Positions 44,080 through 53,929 of a DNA stretch of 64,000 nt are shown here, piece by piece. The position numbers and the translations under genes are program-made. The notes beneath the pieces are model-generated. The model had not been told where the DNA came from. It saw nothing but the letters and a program-made list of their open reading frames with translations, and did not search any database. The DNA comes from Flavobacterium glycines (GTDB taxonomy: Bacteria; Bacteroidota; Bacteroidia; Flavobacteriales; Flavobacteriaceae). Within the stretch, counting starts at the first letter, position 1; the number at the start of each line of letters is the position of its first letter. The stretch is from contig NZ_FNEO01000006.1 of assembly GCF_900100165.1 (NCBI RefSeq), forward strand, positions 119,045 through 183,044, in the 5' to 3' direction.

Positions 44080-44751
44080 TTATTTACTTTTTTTAATGCA
44101 CACTTTTCTAAAGTCAATCGGGAAACCTTCGTATTGCAATAAAACTCTGCCTTCAGTAACCGAAGATTCTGTACCCTGATTTACTAATTTTCCGTTTAGT
44201 TTTTGAGTGATTACACCATTTTTTGAAGTAATAATCAGTTTATTCCATTCTCCAATTGGTTTTTCAGCATCAGCAAAACGTTTGCTAACCACACTTTTTC
44301 CCGGTGTTATTTTAGTACCGTTGATGTTTAAAGTTACTTCCTGAAGAAAAACGAAATCACCGGTAGCTCCTTCTTTTATTTGGAACTGAATGCCTTTTGG
44401 CCATAAAACATCGGGAGTTTCAGACGGAACAAGGTACATTACACCACTGTTTTTGCTGTTATTTTTTTTAACAAAATTGGCATCGGTATTCCATCGGTAT
44501 TCTACTGTTAGTTCAAAATATCGAAAAGACTGTTCCGACATTAAGTAGCCCGCCTTTGGTCCATACATGCGAATCATTTTGTTTGCTACCGAAAAAAGAT
44601 CGGCGGCATTGTTGTGTTTTCCGGCTTCTTCGCCAAAGGCATACCAGCCTTTTAAATCTTTTTGATTAAAAAGAGCAATGCGTTTTTGAGCGTTATTATT
44701 TTGTGAAAACAGAAACAAAACAATAAGTAGTAAACGATAAATAGTATTCAT
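44080..44751 (-). CDS. DUF1080 (3-keto-disaccharide hydrolase-like) secreted protein
   Basis: 223 residues from MNTIYRLLLIVLFLFSQNNNAQ, a signal peptide. The upstream start at 44799 would overlap the cupin gene and spoil the signal, so it is rejected. The jelly-roll concanavalin-like domain shows LFNQKDLKGWYAFGEE at the start, the usual DUF1080 W motif, and a closing GRVLLQYEGFPIDFRKVCIK. Members cleave 3-keto-glucosides made by Gfo/Idh oxidoreductases. Such an enzyme is encoded 2 kb upstream, so the two may act in sequence in the periplasm. Confidence 0.85.
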   Translation of the reverse strand: MNTIYRLLLIVLFLFSQNNNAQKRIALFNQKDLKGWYAFGEEAGKHNNAADLFSVANKMIRMYGPKAGYLMSEQSFRYFELTVEYRWNTDANFVKKNNSKNSGVMYLVPSETPDVLWPKGIQFQIKEGATGDFVFLQEVTLNINGTKITPGKSVVSKRFADAEKPIGEWNKLIITSKNGVITQKLNGKLVNQGTESSVTEGRVLLQYEGFPIDFRKVCIKKSK

Positions 44752-44782
44752 AAGGATTATTATTTTATTTGAAATTTTGGCT

Positions 44783-45118
44783 TTATAAAAATTCTTCACG
44801 CAAAGGAGTAAAACTATCCACCAGTTTTACATATTCTGTTAGGGTTTGAATACTATGATTCAGATTAGATTCAATTTTATAAACATCGCCTTCGTTTAAA
44901 AGATATTCCCGGTCTTCTACAAATAATTTCAACGAACCCGAAGCCACATAGGTAATTTGCTCATGAATGTGTTGATGGGGCGGATCGGGTGTTTCCATTG
45001 GCCCGTTGTGAAATTCAAAAATAGTCATCATCAAATGGTCTAAGTGAATCACTTTGCGCATTAATGAGCCATTGGGATTGATAGCTTCAAATCCTTCGGT
45101 GCTTTTAGTTACTTCCAT
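44783..45118 (-). CDS. Small cupin-domain protein
   Basis: 111 residues, a single cupin barrel. Metal-site residues are visible in DPPHQHIHEQITYVASG (motif 1: His, His, Glu) and YKIESNLNHSIQT (motif 2 His). KdgF-like cupins of this size catalyse linearisation of unsaturated uronates in pectin and alginate pathways. Similarity to KdgF is suggested by length and location next to GH28, not proven. No signal peptide, so cytosolic. Confidence 0.85.
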   Translation of the reverse strand: MEVTKSTEGFEAINPNGSLMRKVIHLDHLMMTIFEFHNGPMETPDPPHQHIHEQITYVASGSLKLFVEDREYLLNEGDVYKIESNLNHSIQTLTEYVKLVDSFTPLREEFL

Positions 45119-45181
45119 GTTTTTTTTGTTTATAAGTGCTTCAAAGTACTTAAATATTTTTTTGAAAATCTAATTATGCAG

Positions 45182-46540
45182 CTAATTTAGTTGATAAACA
45201 TTTTTAGTGTCTTCTTGAATAAGCCAAGGCCTTTTATCCGGTAATTTTGTTGTTATTTTACAATTTTTGAAAGTAACAGTGTCTGCATGTCTGATGAAGA
45301 AACCAAAAGCATTGGTGTTTCCAAAATAACTTCCTTCAGGATATTTACCGTCATATTCCATAACGGTTTGATCGGTTGTTTGAATTCCTCCTTTTAATTC
45401 GAAATTTAGATTTTCAAAAGTTACATTCTGGATATTATGTCCTTTTATTCCGGTAATAATCGAAGGATATTGTTGGGTGAAATCAGTTCCAACAATATTT
45501 TTAAAATAGATGTTTGAAATAGTTCCAATACGTGTTTGTCGGTTAGGAACGGTTCTTTTTCTATCGGCTAAAAGTATGAAGATAGCCTGTCCACAGTTTG
45601 AAATTTGGCAATCACGAAAATTTAAGTTGTCAATGACAGCTCCATCCATAGATTCTATGCAGAAAGCAGAATTTTGATACGCATTTTGTAGCATCAATTC
45701 GGAAACATCAAAATTCATAAAGCTTCCTAAACCATCCGTTCCTAATTTAAAGCAATTGCCGGCTTTGACATTTAGTTTGTCTAATAGGCAACGTCTGACA
45801 ACAATATCTTTGCAACCGTATTCGCTACCGCTTTTAAAACAAATTCCATCATCTTCCGATTGGATAAAACTATCTTCAATAAGTACATTATGGCAGTCAA
45901 CAATGTCTATTCCATCACGATTAGGTGTTAGTTGTCCTGTGTTTACTTTAATTTTTTGAATAGTAATATTATCCGATTCGATATAAACCTGGGTCCAGCA
46001 AGCGGGTTTAATAAGGCTTATTTTGGAAACTGTAATAGCATTGCAGCCTACAAACGCCAGAATAGAAGGGCGGTCTTTTTCGGTACCAATTTCTTTGACA
46101 TGCATCCAGGGTTCATAATCGCCCTGCCCGTTAATGGTTCCTCCTCCGGTTATGGTAACGTTATGTACTTTGTTTCCATAAATTAATCTTCTTTGACAAT
46201 CCTGAAGCATTCTATTGGGGTATTTGGTGTCAATAAGATGATGCGGATAATCCTTTTCATCATCTGATTTTATTCCTAAAAGAGTTGCTGTTGAATTAAT
46301 TTTTAAGGTCAAATTATTTACTAATAACAATTGTCCGGTTAGGAAAATACCTTTTTCTAAAACAACTGTCCCTCCATTTTCTTTACAGGCATCTATTGCT
46401 TTTTGTATAGCCGCCTGATCATTGGTTACGCCATCTCCTTTGGCACCAAAATCACGTACATTATAGTTGTGTTGGCTTATTTGAGCATTGGAAAACAGAA
46501 TGGACAGAATGAAGAAAAGTGTTATAAAGTTTTTTTTCAT
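45182..46540 (-). CDS. GH28 family polygalacturonase-like glycoside hydrolase, secreted
   Basis: 452 residues. The signal peptide is MKKNFITLFFILSILFSNAQ. A right-handed beta-helix begins with YNVRDFGAKGDGVTNDQAAIQKAI, the pectate-lyase-like start. GH28 catalytic elements: NRDGIDIVDCHNV (the N-x-D pair) and SEDDGICFKSGS (DD). At the GHG position it reads KLGTDGLGS, which differs from classical endo-polygalacturonases and occurs in exo-acting or rhamnogalacturonan-type members. It acts on galacturonate-containing polymers. Confidence 0.88.
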   Translation of the reverse strand: MKKNFITLFFILSILFSNAQISQHNYNVRDFGAKGDGVTNDQAAIQKAIDACKENGGTVVLEKGIFLTGQLLLVNNLTLKINSTATLLGIKSDDEKDYPHHLIDTKYPNRMLQDCQRRLIYGNKVHNVTITGGGTINGQGDYEPWMHVKEIGTEKDRPSILAFVGCNAITVSKISLIKPACWTQVYIESDNITIQKIKVNTGQLTPNRDGIDIVDCHNVLIEDSFIQSEDDGICFKSGSEYGCKDIVVRRCLLDKLNVKAGNCFKLGTDGLGSFMNFDVSELMLQNAYQNSAFCIESMDGAVIDNLNFRDCQISNCGQAIFILLADRKRTVPNRQTRIGTISNIYFKNIVGTDFTQQYPSIITGIKGHNIQNVTFENLNFELKGGIQTTDQTVMEYDGKYPEGSYFGNTNAFGFFIRHADTVTFKNCKITTKLPDKRPWLIQEDTKNVYQLN

Positions 46541-46609
46541 GTTGTATAGAAATTGGAATAAGAGCCGAAGTTAATTAATCATGGAATTTGGTGGAAAATA
46601 ATTGATAAA

Positions 46610-46662
46610 AATAACCCATTGGAAGTAAAGCTAAAAAGCAAATACCAATAATGGGTTATTTA
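46610..46662 (-). terminator. Terminator-like stem after the Gfo/Idh gene
   Basis: AATAACCCATTGG (46612-) and CCAATAATGGGTTATT (to 46660) pair imperfectly, with A-rich left flank. It suggests the GH28-cupin-DUF1080 genes form a separate unit from the Gfo/Idh gene. Confidence 0.55.
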
Positions 46663-46685
46663 TTAAAATTGAACGATTTAGAAAA

Positions 46686-48083
46686 TTATTTATTTCTGTT
46701 AGGCATTGGTGTTATATCGGTTAAGTCTTCTATTTTTATAGGATTTCCTGATTCAATACTATTTCGGGCGGCGATACCAATTAAAACTGACATGGCACCG
46801 TCCCTGCTTCCGGCAGATCTTTCAAACGGATCGGCAGTATTTGGTGTTTTGAAAATTTTGTCATGCAGGCGTTGATCGCCACCACCGTGACCGCCTTTTT
46901 CTGTTGGAACAGTTACTTTTTCAAAATCTTTCCAAAGTTTATGTACTATAATTGTTTCATGGTCTGCATCTTCTAAGGCTGATTGTTCCATTTCCTTGGC
47001 ATGCATTTCAGCCTGATCCACCTTTGTTTTTTTATCATACGGAATATCTAGAGATGCTTCAATGCGTCCTTCGGTACCGTTAAAAGCCAATCTCCAGCCT
47101 TCAAAAGGGGAGTAGGTGGTAAGTGAATAATTTACAGTAGCATTGTTAGCATATTTTATTTGAGCTGACATTTTATCGTAAATATCGATTTCTTCTCTGA
47201 AAAGACAGTTGTCCCGGATGTAACCATCGTATTTTTCATTGGCTACATACAAGTCCATCGATTGCTGGTCTTTAGTAATGTCATAATAGTAGTTGCAGGT
47301 GGATTTATGTTCGCAGCTTCTACAATTTTTACCTCTGAAAGGATTGTTTTTTCCATAATGTTCTAAATCGCCCAAGGCAAAAACTTCAGTCGGATCGGAA
47401 TCAAGCCACCAGTTAAGTAAATCAAAATGGTGTGTGGCCTTGTGTACCCAAAGTGAACCTCCATTTTCTTTTTGACCATGCCATCTTCTAAAATAAGAAG
47501 CGCCATGATAGGTGTTTAAATACCAATGAAAATCAACAGAAGTGATTTTTCCAATAGTGTTATTGGCTAATAATTCTTTTATTTTGGTGCTGTAAGGGCT
47601 CCATCGATAATTAAAGCCAACAATTAAATTTTTACCTGATTTTTTTTCGGCATTTAAAATTTCCTGGCATTTATTTTCGTCGGTGGTAAGTGGTTTTTCG
47701 GTAAGCACATCATAACCGGAAGTTAATCCTTTGATGATGAATTGATGATGGGTTGAATCTTTAGTAGTTACAATAATTAAATCGGGTTTTGTTTTTTGTA
47801 ACATTTCATCAAAATTTACGAATGTAGGACAATTTACTCCCATAAATTTTTTAGCATACTCCAATCTTCCGGGATTAATGTCGCTGAGGCCTACAAATTC
47901 AAGTATATCTGAATATTCCTGAATTAATCTTTTGCCCCAAAAACTAGTACCTCTGATTCCTGTTCCTACAAGAACAATTCGAAGTTTTTTAGTAGTATCA
48001 AAATCAAAAGAACTAAGAGGAAATGCTGTATAAGCCGCAAGCATGCTTATAGATGTTAAAAATTTTCTTCGTGTAACTTCCAT
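46686..48083 (-). CDS. Tat-exported Gfo/Idh/MocA oxidoreductase with four-Cys cluster
   Basis: 465 residues. The N-terminus MEVTRRKFLTSISMLAAYTA has the twin-arginine RRKFL motif, so it should reach the periplasm folded with its NAD(P). The Rossmann motif is RIVLVGTGIRG, EKPLTTDENKCQEI is the Lys-Pro motif, and the C-terminal domain holds HKATHHFDLLNWWL. An unusual GKNCRSCEHKSTCNYYYD (about residue 253) could bind Fe-S or zinc. Related exported enzymes oxidise sugar C3 before DUF1080 cleavage. Substrate not determined. Confidence 0.88.
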   Translation of the reverse strand: MEVTRRKFLTSISMLAAYTAFPLSSFDFDTTKKLRIVLVGTGIRGTSFWGKRLIQEYSDILEFVGLSDINPGRLEYAKKFMGVNCPTFVNFDEMLQKTKPDLIIVTTKDSTHHQFIIKGLTSGYDVLTEKPLTTDENKCQEILNAEKKSGKNLIVGFNYRWSPYSTKIKELLANNTIGKITSVDFHWYLNTYHGASYFRRWHGQKENGGSLWVHKATHHFDLLNWWLDSDPTEVFALGDLEHYGKNNPFRGKNCRSCEHKSTCNYYYDITKDQQSMDLYVANEKYDGYIRDNCLFREEIDIYDKMSAQIKYANNATVNYSLTTYSPFEGWRLAFNGTEGRIEASLDIPYDKKTKVDQAEMHAKEMEQSALEDADHETIIVHKLWKDFEKVTVPTEKGGHGGGDQRLHDKIFKTPNTADPFERSAGSRDGAMSVLIGIAARNSIESGNPIKIEDLTDITPMPNRNK

Positions 48084-48186
48084 AAAATTTTGGTTTTTAA
48101 ATTAAGGTTAATAGAATTAAAAGGATTGGTTTTTATAAATGTAATTAATTTATTTTGAATTTTTTAGGGTCGATTTGAAGTTAGCT

Positions 48187-48226
48187 AATAAAAAATCCTC
48201 CGTCTTTTTTAGACGGAGGATTTAAT
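48187..48226 (-). terminator. Terminator of the SusC/SusD transcript
   Basis: AAATCCTCCGTCT-tttt-AGACGGAGGATTT perfect stem, 18 bp after the SusD stop, with A-run on the left. Confidence 0.85.
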
Positions 48227-48243
48227 GTAATTAACAATATTTA

Positions 48244-50367
48244 TTATTCAGAAGCGTATCCATAACCTTGGGTAATATTACCGTTAGATTGAGAAAGTGT
48301 TTGGTAAGAGAAAGCTCTTATGTAACGAGGAGGATAACCGGCTGTATAATAATTATCTTGATATCCCTTAAAAATATCTGTAGTATATTGGCTTTCATTA
48401 GCTACAATATTGATTCCCCATTTGGTTTTTACATATCCTGCATTTTGAAGATCTGTTGCTTCCTGGCTATTTGGATTGATATATCTGTACAAACCTTTAA
48501 TAGCTATGTTTCTATTTCCGGAAGAAGCTGTGAATCCGTTTCCTGAGTTGTAAGTGGTTCCTGTCCATTTATCACAGTTCCCTCTCCAACCAGGTGTTAA
48601 AACTGGATAATTTGGATTAGATTCATCTACATTTGCATTTCCTGTTAACATAGTTGATAAGCCAAAAGAAGTCATGTTTACCGCTTTTGTCCAAATATAA
48701 TTAGAAATAGTTAATCCTGTTTCTGGGAAAGTGTAATATCCATTAGTTTTTAAACCGTTGACCATGGCGATTTGTCTGTCACGAAGTTTTTTGATTCTTT
48801 CTGGCATTTTTCCTGATAAAATCATGTCCCAACGTGTATGTCCTTCTCCTGCTAATTCTAATTTGCGTTCCTCTAATATTCCATCAATTAAGGCTTCACC
48901 TGTTAGAGCATTTACATAGTTTGTTACTTTAGCGGTTTGATCAACAGAAGAAAATGCACGACTACGTACTTTCGTTAAATTTAATTTAGCATTTGGTTCA
49001 TCTCCCAAAAGGGCATAAGCGTAGGATAAATTTAAAATTACATCACTCATACGCATTTGTACCCAGTTACATCCAGAAGAACGCTGCGCTGCTGTATAAG
49101 GATCTTTCATACGGCTTTCATCCAGTTTGTTATTAGCTAAACCTCCTTTTTCTCTGCTTCCCGGAGAAAAATCAATTAATTTTTCAGAGCAGGCTCCTGA
49201 ATTAGCTGTAACTGCTACTGTTACATCTCTTCGCATGTCTTTTGGATCAAATTCACCATAATAAAACGCAGCATAAATACGGCTTTGTCCATATGCTTTA
49301 CAAGGAAAAGCGTTAGCTCCACCACCACCTGATGGACGGCCAAAAGCATAAGGGAATTCCGAAACACCTACTGCTCTTGTTGTTCCTGTTTCAAAAATTG
49401 ATTCTGGACTAACAGTTAAATCCATGATGTATTGAAAATGTCTTTGGAAAGGATTGTTGAAATTTCCAGTTCTTTCATCAGTGGTTATTAAACGAGCTGT
49501 ACCTGAATTATCTACTAATTTTTGAAGGTATTCTTTTGCAATAGCAATATAGGTTTTGTAATCGGTGCGTCTCACATATTTAGCGTTCCAAAATACGGTT
49601 CCTTTTTGTTCAAAAGTTACAGTTCCATAATCAAAATCAGTACGGCGCGTCTGCCACCCTCCGGCAGCAAGAGCCATTCTTCCAATTAATCCCTGAGCAA
49701 AAGATCGGGTAAAACGCTCGGCTGTTAAACCTCCTTCTCCGATACGATTCATAAGTGGTTCAACTTTTTTAAGAGCTTCAATTTCTTTATCATAAATTTC
49801 GTCTCTGGAAGTTAATCCAGTTGTTTCTAATTGCTCTAAGTTTCTTACCGGAACATCAAAATAAGGGACATCACCAAAATATTTAATTAAGTATTGATAC
49901 ATATTGGCACGAAAAACGACTGCCTCTCCATATAATTGTGTCCATTCAGTAATTTTGTTAGCGGCAACCGCATCTTGGTATTCTTGTTTAGCGCCGATTG
50001 CTTCAATCATAACATTGGAACGACTAATTATTTTATAGGCATTAGCGAAGAAACTTTTTGGATTTGTTTCATTGATACTTAAATCAGTAGCGAAAAGTCC
50101 TTCTGGAATATGTCGGCTTTGTGCGCTATAAGCTTCCGGATGACATTCTGAGTCAGAACCTACGATTTCAGTATCATAAAACATTCCTGAGTCGGCAAGT
50201 CGCCAAATATCATAGTTCCCAACCATAGCTTTGTAAGCTTCACTTGGAGAGGAAAAAACAAAGTCTTCATCTACCTGTGAAGGAGATTGTACTTCTAAAA
50301 AATCTTTGTTACATGCGGTATTTGATAAAATCGAAATACAAAGCATGAAATATAATAACTTTTTCAT
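48244..50367 (-). CDS. RagB/SusD-family nutrient-uptake lipoprotein
   Basis: 707 residues, large for the family. Lipobox: MKKLLYFMLCISILSNTACNKDF (Cys19). Then FLEVQSPSQVDEDFVFSSPSEAYKAM, the TPR-like helical scaffold, RFTRSFAQGLIGRMALAAGGWQ, and RKLELAGEGHTRWDMIL, the conserved SusD C-terminal motif. It caps the cognate SusC barrel and captures oligosaccharides at the surface. It lies 19 bp downstream of the susC-like gene. Confidence 0.95.
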   Translation of the reverse strand: MKKLLYFMLCISILSNTACNKDFLEVQSPSQVDEDFVFSSPSEAYKAMVGNYDIWRLADSGMFYDTEIVGSDSECHPEAYSAQSRHIPEGLFATDLSINETNPKSFFANAYKIISRSNVMIEAIGAKQEYQDAVAANKITEWTQLYGEAVVFRANMYQYLIKYFGDVPYFDVPVRNLEQLETTGLTSRDEIYDKEIEALKKVEPLMNRIGEGGLTAERFTRSFAQGLIGRMALAAGGWQTRRTDFDYGTVTFEQKGTVFWNAKYVRRTDYKTYIAIAKEYLQKLVDNSGTARLITTDERTGNFNNPFQRHFQYIMDLTVSPESIFETGTTRAVGVSEFPYAFGRPSGGGGANAFPCKAYGQSRIYAAFYYGEFDPKDMRRDVTVAVTANSGACSEKLIDFSPGSREKGGLANNKLDESRMKDPYTAAQRSSGCNWVQMRMSDVILNLSYAYALLGDEPNAKLNLTKVRSRAFSSVDQTAKVTNYVNALTGEALIDGILEERKLELAGEGHTRWDMILSGKMPERIKKLRDRQIAMVNGLKTNGYYTFPETGLTISNYIWTKAVNMTSFGLSTMLTGNANVDESNPNYPVLTPGWRGNCDKWTGTTYNSGNGFTASSGNRNIAIKGLYRYINPNSQEATDLQNAGYVKTKWGINIVANESQYTTDIFKGYQDNYYTAGYPPRYIRAFSYQTLSQSNGNITQGYGYASE

Positions 50368-50386
50368 AATTTAATTAGCTTTAAAA

Positions 50387-53300
50387 TTAGAATGCAACGT
50401 TAACTCCTAATGTAAATGAACGCGGACGAGGATAAGAACCATAATCAAGCCCCGGAGTAGGGTAGTCTCCGTTTCTTGAAGAATCAGGATTAACTTCCGG
50501 GTCTAAACCGTTATAACTAGTTATTGTAAATGCATTATAGATAGTTCCGTAAACACGTAAATTACTGAATCCGATTTTTGTTAAAATATTTTCAGGAAGA
50601 GAGTATCCTAAAGTAAAAGTATTTAGTCTTAAGAAAGAACCATCTTCAATAGCGTAAGTAGAAGTCATTGTTGATTCGGCAAAAGGAATAAAAGTAGTTG
50701 TATTGGCATTTAATGCATTTAAATCAGCTGGTGCTACAACCGGTGTAATCTGTCCGTTGATAACATCGTAGATTTTGTAAGCTCCTGCTAATTCTTGCAG
50801 TCTGTTTCTAAATAATCCTGATTCTTTATTTCCCTGATAAGCATTTAAATGATTAGCATTATAAATGTCATTTCCGTAACTCCAGTTAAAATCAAAACCA
50901 AAATCAAAGTTTTTATAATTCCCACTTAGGTTAAAACCACCAGTATGTTTAGGATTCATATTTCCAATAACCTTTGTATCACTTTCGTTAATAATTCCGT
51001 CGTTATTAAGATCTTTGTATTTTGGTACTCCGGGATAAGCGGTTTGAGAACCTGGTTTATGTCCGGTTGTTCCGTAAACAGTAGCAAGATAACCACTGGC
51101 AATATCAGGAATTCCTGATTTTAAAGTGTAAGTTCCGGCTCCAGCTGCATTGTAGTCAAAATCATTTGTAGTGTACCAACCGTCATAAACCCATCCGCGA
51201 ACTAAACCTACAGGTTTGCCAACTTCAAAAACATAATCTCCGGATTGCGGTTTGTTGTTGATACCTCCCCAGGCAGAGCTATAAGTGGAATTAATTCCTT
51301 CTCCTAATTTATCAACATTTCCTTTGTTAAAGTTAATGTTGACACTTCCGTGCAAATTAAAATCTTTTGTTTTTATTAGATCTCCGTTCAAAGAGATTTC
51401 TATTCCTTTATTACTAGTAGTTCCTAAATTATCATACATTGCGGAAAAACCACTTATTTCAGCAATTGGTCTTAATAATAATAAATCTTTTACGGTATTT
51501 TTATAAACATCAATTGTACCTTTTAATTTATTATTGAATAAAGCAAAATCAAGTCCTATGTTTCTAGTAATTGTCGTTTCCCATTTTAAGTTAGGGTTAT
51601 TAAGAGTTGAAGCTGGTACATAAGATAATTGTTGAACTTCATTTAAAGAATATCCAGTTAATCCTCCTGATTCCCAGTTCATTTTCCATAATCCTGCATT
51701 AATCCCATCATTACCTACTTCTCCATAGGAAGTACGTAATTTAAGACTACTAATCCAGTTTATATTTTTCATGAAATTTTCATCAGAAATACGCCATGCA
51801 ACTGCACCAGCAGGGAAATATGCCCAACGTTGAGTTGGAGCAAATCTAGAAGAACCGTCTGCTCTAAAAGTGGCGGTAAATAAATATTTATCTAAAAAAG
51901 AATAGTTAACACGACCAAAATAAGAATTAGAACGATTTGGTGTACCAATATTGGAGCTGAATCCACCATATTTTGTATCGGAATGATCGTAAGAATCCAT
52001 GTTTGCAAAAGCACGCTGCGCATCAAAGGAAACAGGGTACCTTCTTCCGAAGACATAAGTGCTTTCAGAATGGGAATCAGCAACTTCCATTCCTGCAAGA
52101 ATACTTAATGAATGTTTTTCCCCTAATCCTTGTACATCGTAGTTTAGTGTGTTGAACCAACGATAATTCCATCCTTCTGAAGCGTTAATAGATGCATCTC
52201 CTGCAAAAGTTTTGTTGCCTTGTGAGTCTACATATCGTTGATAAATAGCCCCCTGCCATATTTTTCTTCTGCTCCAATCAGAAGTTAATCCTAAGTTTGT
52301 TTTAGCAGTAAGACCTTTAGTGATTTCCCAGCTAAATGCAGTATTAGCTACTAATTTTCGAGCGATATTAGTGTCTGTGTAATCGTTAATTCTTTTTACA
52401 GGACTATAAATGTCATTTAATAGTGTTTCATAATCTCCTAATTGTGTATTAATGGTAACATCAGATTCACCTAATACATCACTTGCAGCTATAGGACGAA
52501 ACCAGTAAGCAGATGTTAAAAGAGAACCTCCTCCGGAGCTTGTTCCTTCGTTTCCGATATTTTGTTCTTGACTGTATCTTGTGTTTAATGAGAATGTTAT
52601 TTTATTTCCTAATTTTTGATCTAATTTGAAGGTAACATTCGATCTTTTGTAAGATGAATTTATTTTCATACCCTCCTGATCAATATGATTTACTGAAAAT
52701 ACATATTTTGTTTTTTCGTTTCCACTTGTGATATTAAAGTCATGATTGTGTGTGAATGAACTTTTATAAACTTGTTTACTAAAGTCTTCACTTTTTACAG
52801 TTTTATAGTAATCAATTCCTGCACTGTTACTGCCGTTAAATTCATTACCTATTAACCATAATTTTTCCCAGGCATTGGCATAGCCATCTCCGATAGCTTG
52901 TGCATAAGCCCAGTTGTATTTAATATAATCGTAACCATTCATTACAGGTAGATATCCTGTTGGTGTGTTGAATTGGGTATAACCATCATATGTTACTTTT
53001 GTTTTTCCTTCTTTACCACTTTTAGTAGTTACTAAAATTACTCCATTTGCTCCCTGAGCTCCATAAATGGCGGTAGCAGAAGCGTCTTTCAATACATCGA
53101 TACGTTCTATTTGACTTCCCGGAATGCTACTGATTGAAGAAACCTGAAAACCATCGACAATATAAAGAGGTTCGTTGCTTTGTGAAATGGAACCTCCACC
53201 ACGTACACGGATTGATATGTTTGCACCAGGTCTACCATCCTGAGCAACTACATTAACTCCAGGAAGTTTTCCTTGTAAAGCTTGAGCAACATTTGCAACT

Positions 53301-53710
53301 GGGGCTCTGGTAACTTCTTCACTGGTAACTGAAGCAATAGACCCTGTAAGATCTTTTCTTTTTGCAGTTCCATAACCAATTACTACAATTTCTTCCAGTT
53401 GGTTGCTTTCTTCATTCAGGCTGGCATTGATTGTGGTTTTGCCATTTACAGGGATTTCCACAGTTTTATAGCCGATGAAACTAAATTGTAGAATTGATTT
53501 AGCATCAGTTTTAATGGTATAATTACCATCAAAATCAGTTGAAGTACCTTTTGTGGTACTTTTGATAAGTACAGAAACTCCTGGTAGAGGTATCCCTGTT
53601 TTGGTGTCTTTAACTATACCTTTTACAGTAATTTGTTGCCCAAGTGCAGGGAGGTAAAAAAGAAAACCTAATAGAATTATATAAAATTTATTATTAATTT
53701 TTGTATTCAT
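50387..53710 (-). CDS. SusC/RagA-family TonB-linked outer-membrane transporter
   Basis: 1107 residues. The signal peptide ends PALGQQ. It is followed by a carboxypeptidase-D-regulatory-like domain (residues 27-100: VKGIVKDTKTGIPLPGVSVLI), the EEIVVIGYGTAKRKDLTGSI box before the plug, RVRGGGSISQSNEPLYIVDGF, RIDVLKDASATAIYGAQGANGVILVTTK, and a barrel ending SFTLGVNVAF. It imports glycans with its SusD partner. Expression is probably set by the long upstream region with two palindromic operators. Confidence 0.96.
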   Translation of the reverse strand: MNTKINNKFYIILLGFLFYLPALGQQITVKGIVKDTKTGIPLPGVSVLIKSTTKGTSTDFDGNYTIKTDAKSILQFSFIGYKTVEIPVNGKTTINASLNEESNQLEEIVVIGYGTAKRKDLTGSIASVTSEEVTRAPVANVAQALQGKLPGVNVVAQDGRPGANISIRVRGGGSISQSNEPLYIVDGFQVSSISSIPGSQIERIDVLKDASATAIYGAQGANGVILVTTKSGKEGKTKVTYDGYTQFNTPTGYLPVMNGYDYIKYNWAYAQAIGDGYANAWEKLWLIGNEFNGSNSAGIDYYKTVKSEDFSKQVYKSSFTHNHDFNITSGNEKTKYVFSVNHIDQEGMKINSSYKRSNVTFKLDQKLGNKITFSLNTRYSQEQNIGNEGTSSGGGSLLTSAYWFRPIAASDVLGESDVTINTQLGDYETLLNDIYSPVKRINDYTDTNIARKLVANTAFSWEITKGLTAKTNLGLTSDWSRRKIWQGAIYQRYVDSQGNKTFAGDASINASEGWNYRWFNTLNYDVQGLGEKHSLSILAGMEVADSHSESTYVFGRRYPVSFDAQRAFANMDSYDHSDTKYGGFSSNIGTPNRSNSYFGRVNYSFLDKYLFTATFRADGSSRFAPTQRWAYFPAGAVAWRISDENFMKNINWISSLKLRTSYGEVGNDGINAGLWKMNWESGGLTGYSLNEVQQLSYVPASTLNNPNLKWETTITRNIGLDFALFNNKLKGTIDVYKNTVKDLLLLRPIAEISGFSAMYDNLGTTSNKGIEISLNGDLIKTKDFNLHGSVNINFNKGNVDKLGEGINSTYSSAWGGINNKPQSGDYVFEVGKPVGLVRGWVYDGWYTTNDFDYNAAGAGTYTLKSGIPDIASGYLATVYGTTGHKPGSQTAYPGVPKYKDLNNDGIINESDTKVIGNMNPKHTGGFNLSGNYKNFDFGFDFNWSYGNDIYNANHLNAYQGNKESGLFRNRLQELAGAYKIYDVINGQITPVVAPADLNALNANTTTFIPFAESTMTSTYAIEDGSFLRLNTFTLGYSLPENILTKIGFSNLRVYGTIYNAFTITSYNGLDPEVNPDSSRNGDYPTPGLDYGSYPRPRSFTLGVNVAF

Positions 53711-53864
53711 ATTTTTTGTTTGTTGGTTAAAAATAATAGTTTATTTAGTAGATAAATTAGTTTTAACTGGTGTTGTGTAGATTCATGCTTTTGAGAATAT
53801 TAGATTAATAAATAATTGTTAAAAAAAGATTTAATAAATAAAAAAGAGCTGTTTGTTGAAAAAT

Positions 53865-53929
53865 GTAATCGATTAACTTTATACTTAAAGTTTTTACTAA
53901 AAATAGTAAAAAAAATAGTAATCGATTAC
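53865..53929. promoter_or_regulatory. Two GTAATCGATTAC palindromes upstream of susC
   Basis: GTAATCGATTAA (53865-53876) and GTAATCGATTAC (53918-53929) are CG-centred palindromes of the LacI/GalR operator style, 53 bp (about five helical turns) apart, 155-220 bp upstream of susC. No LacI-type gene is in the window. The rest of the 497-bp gap (53711-54207) is AT-rich with a terminator at its far end. Confidence 0.6.
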
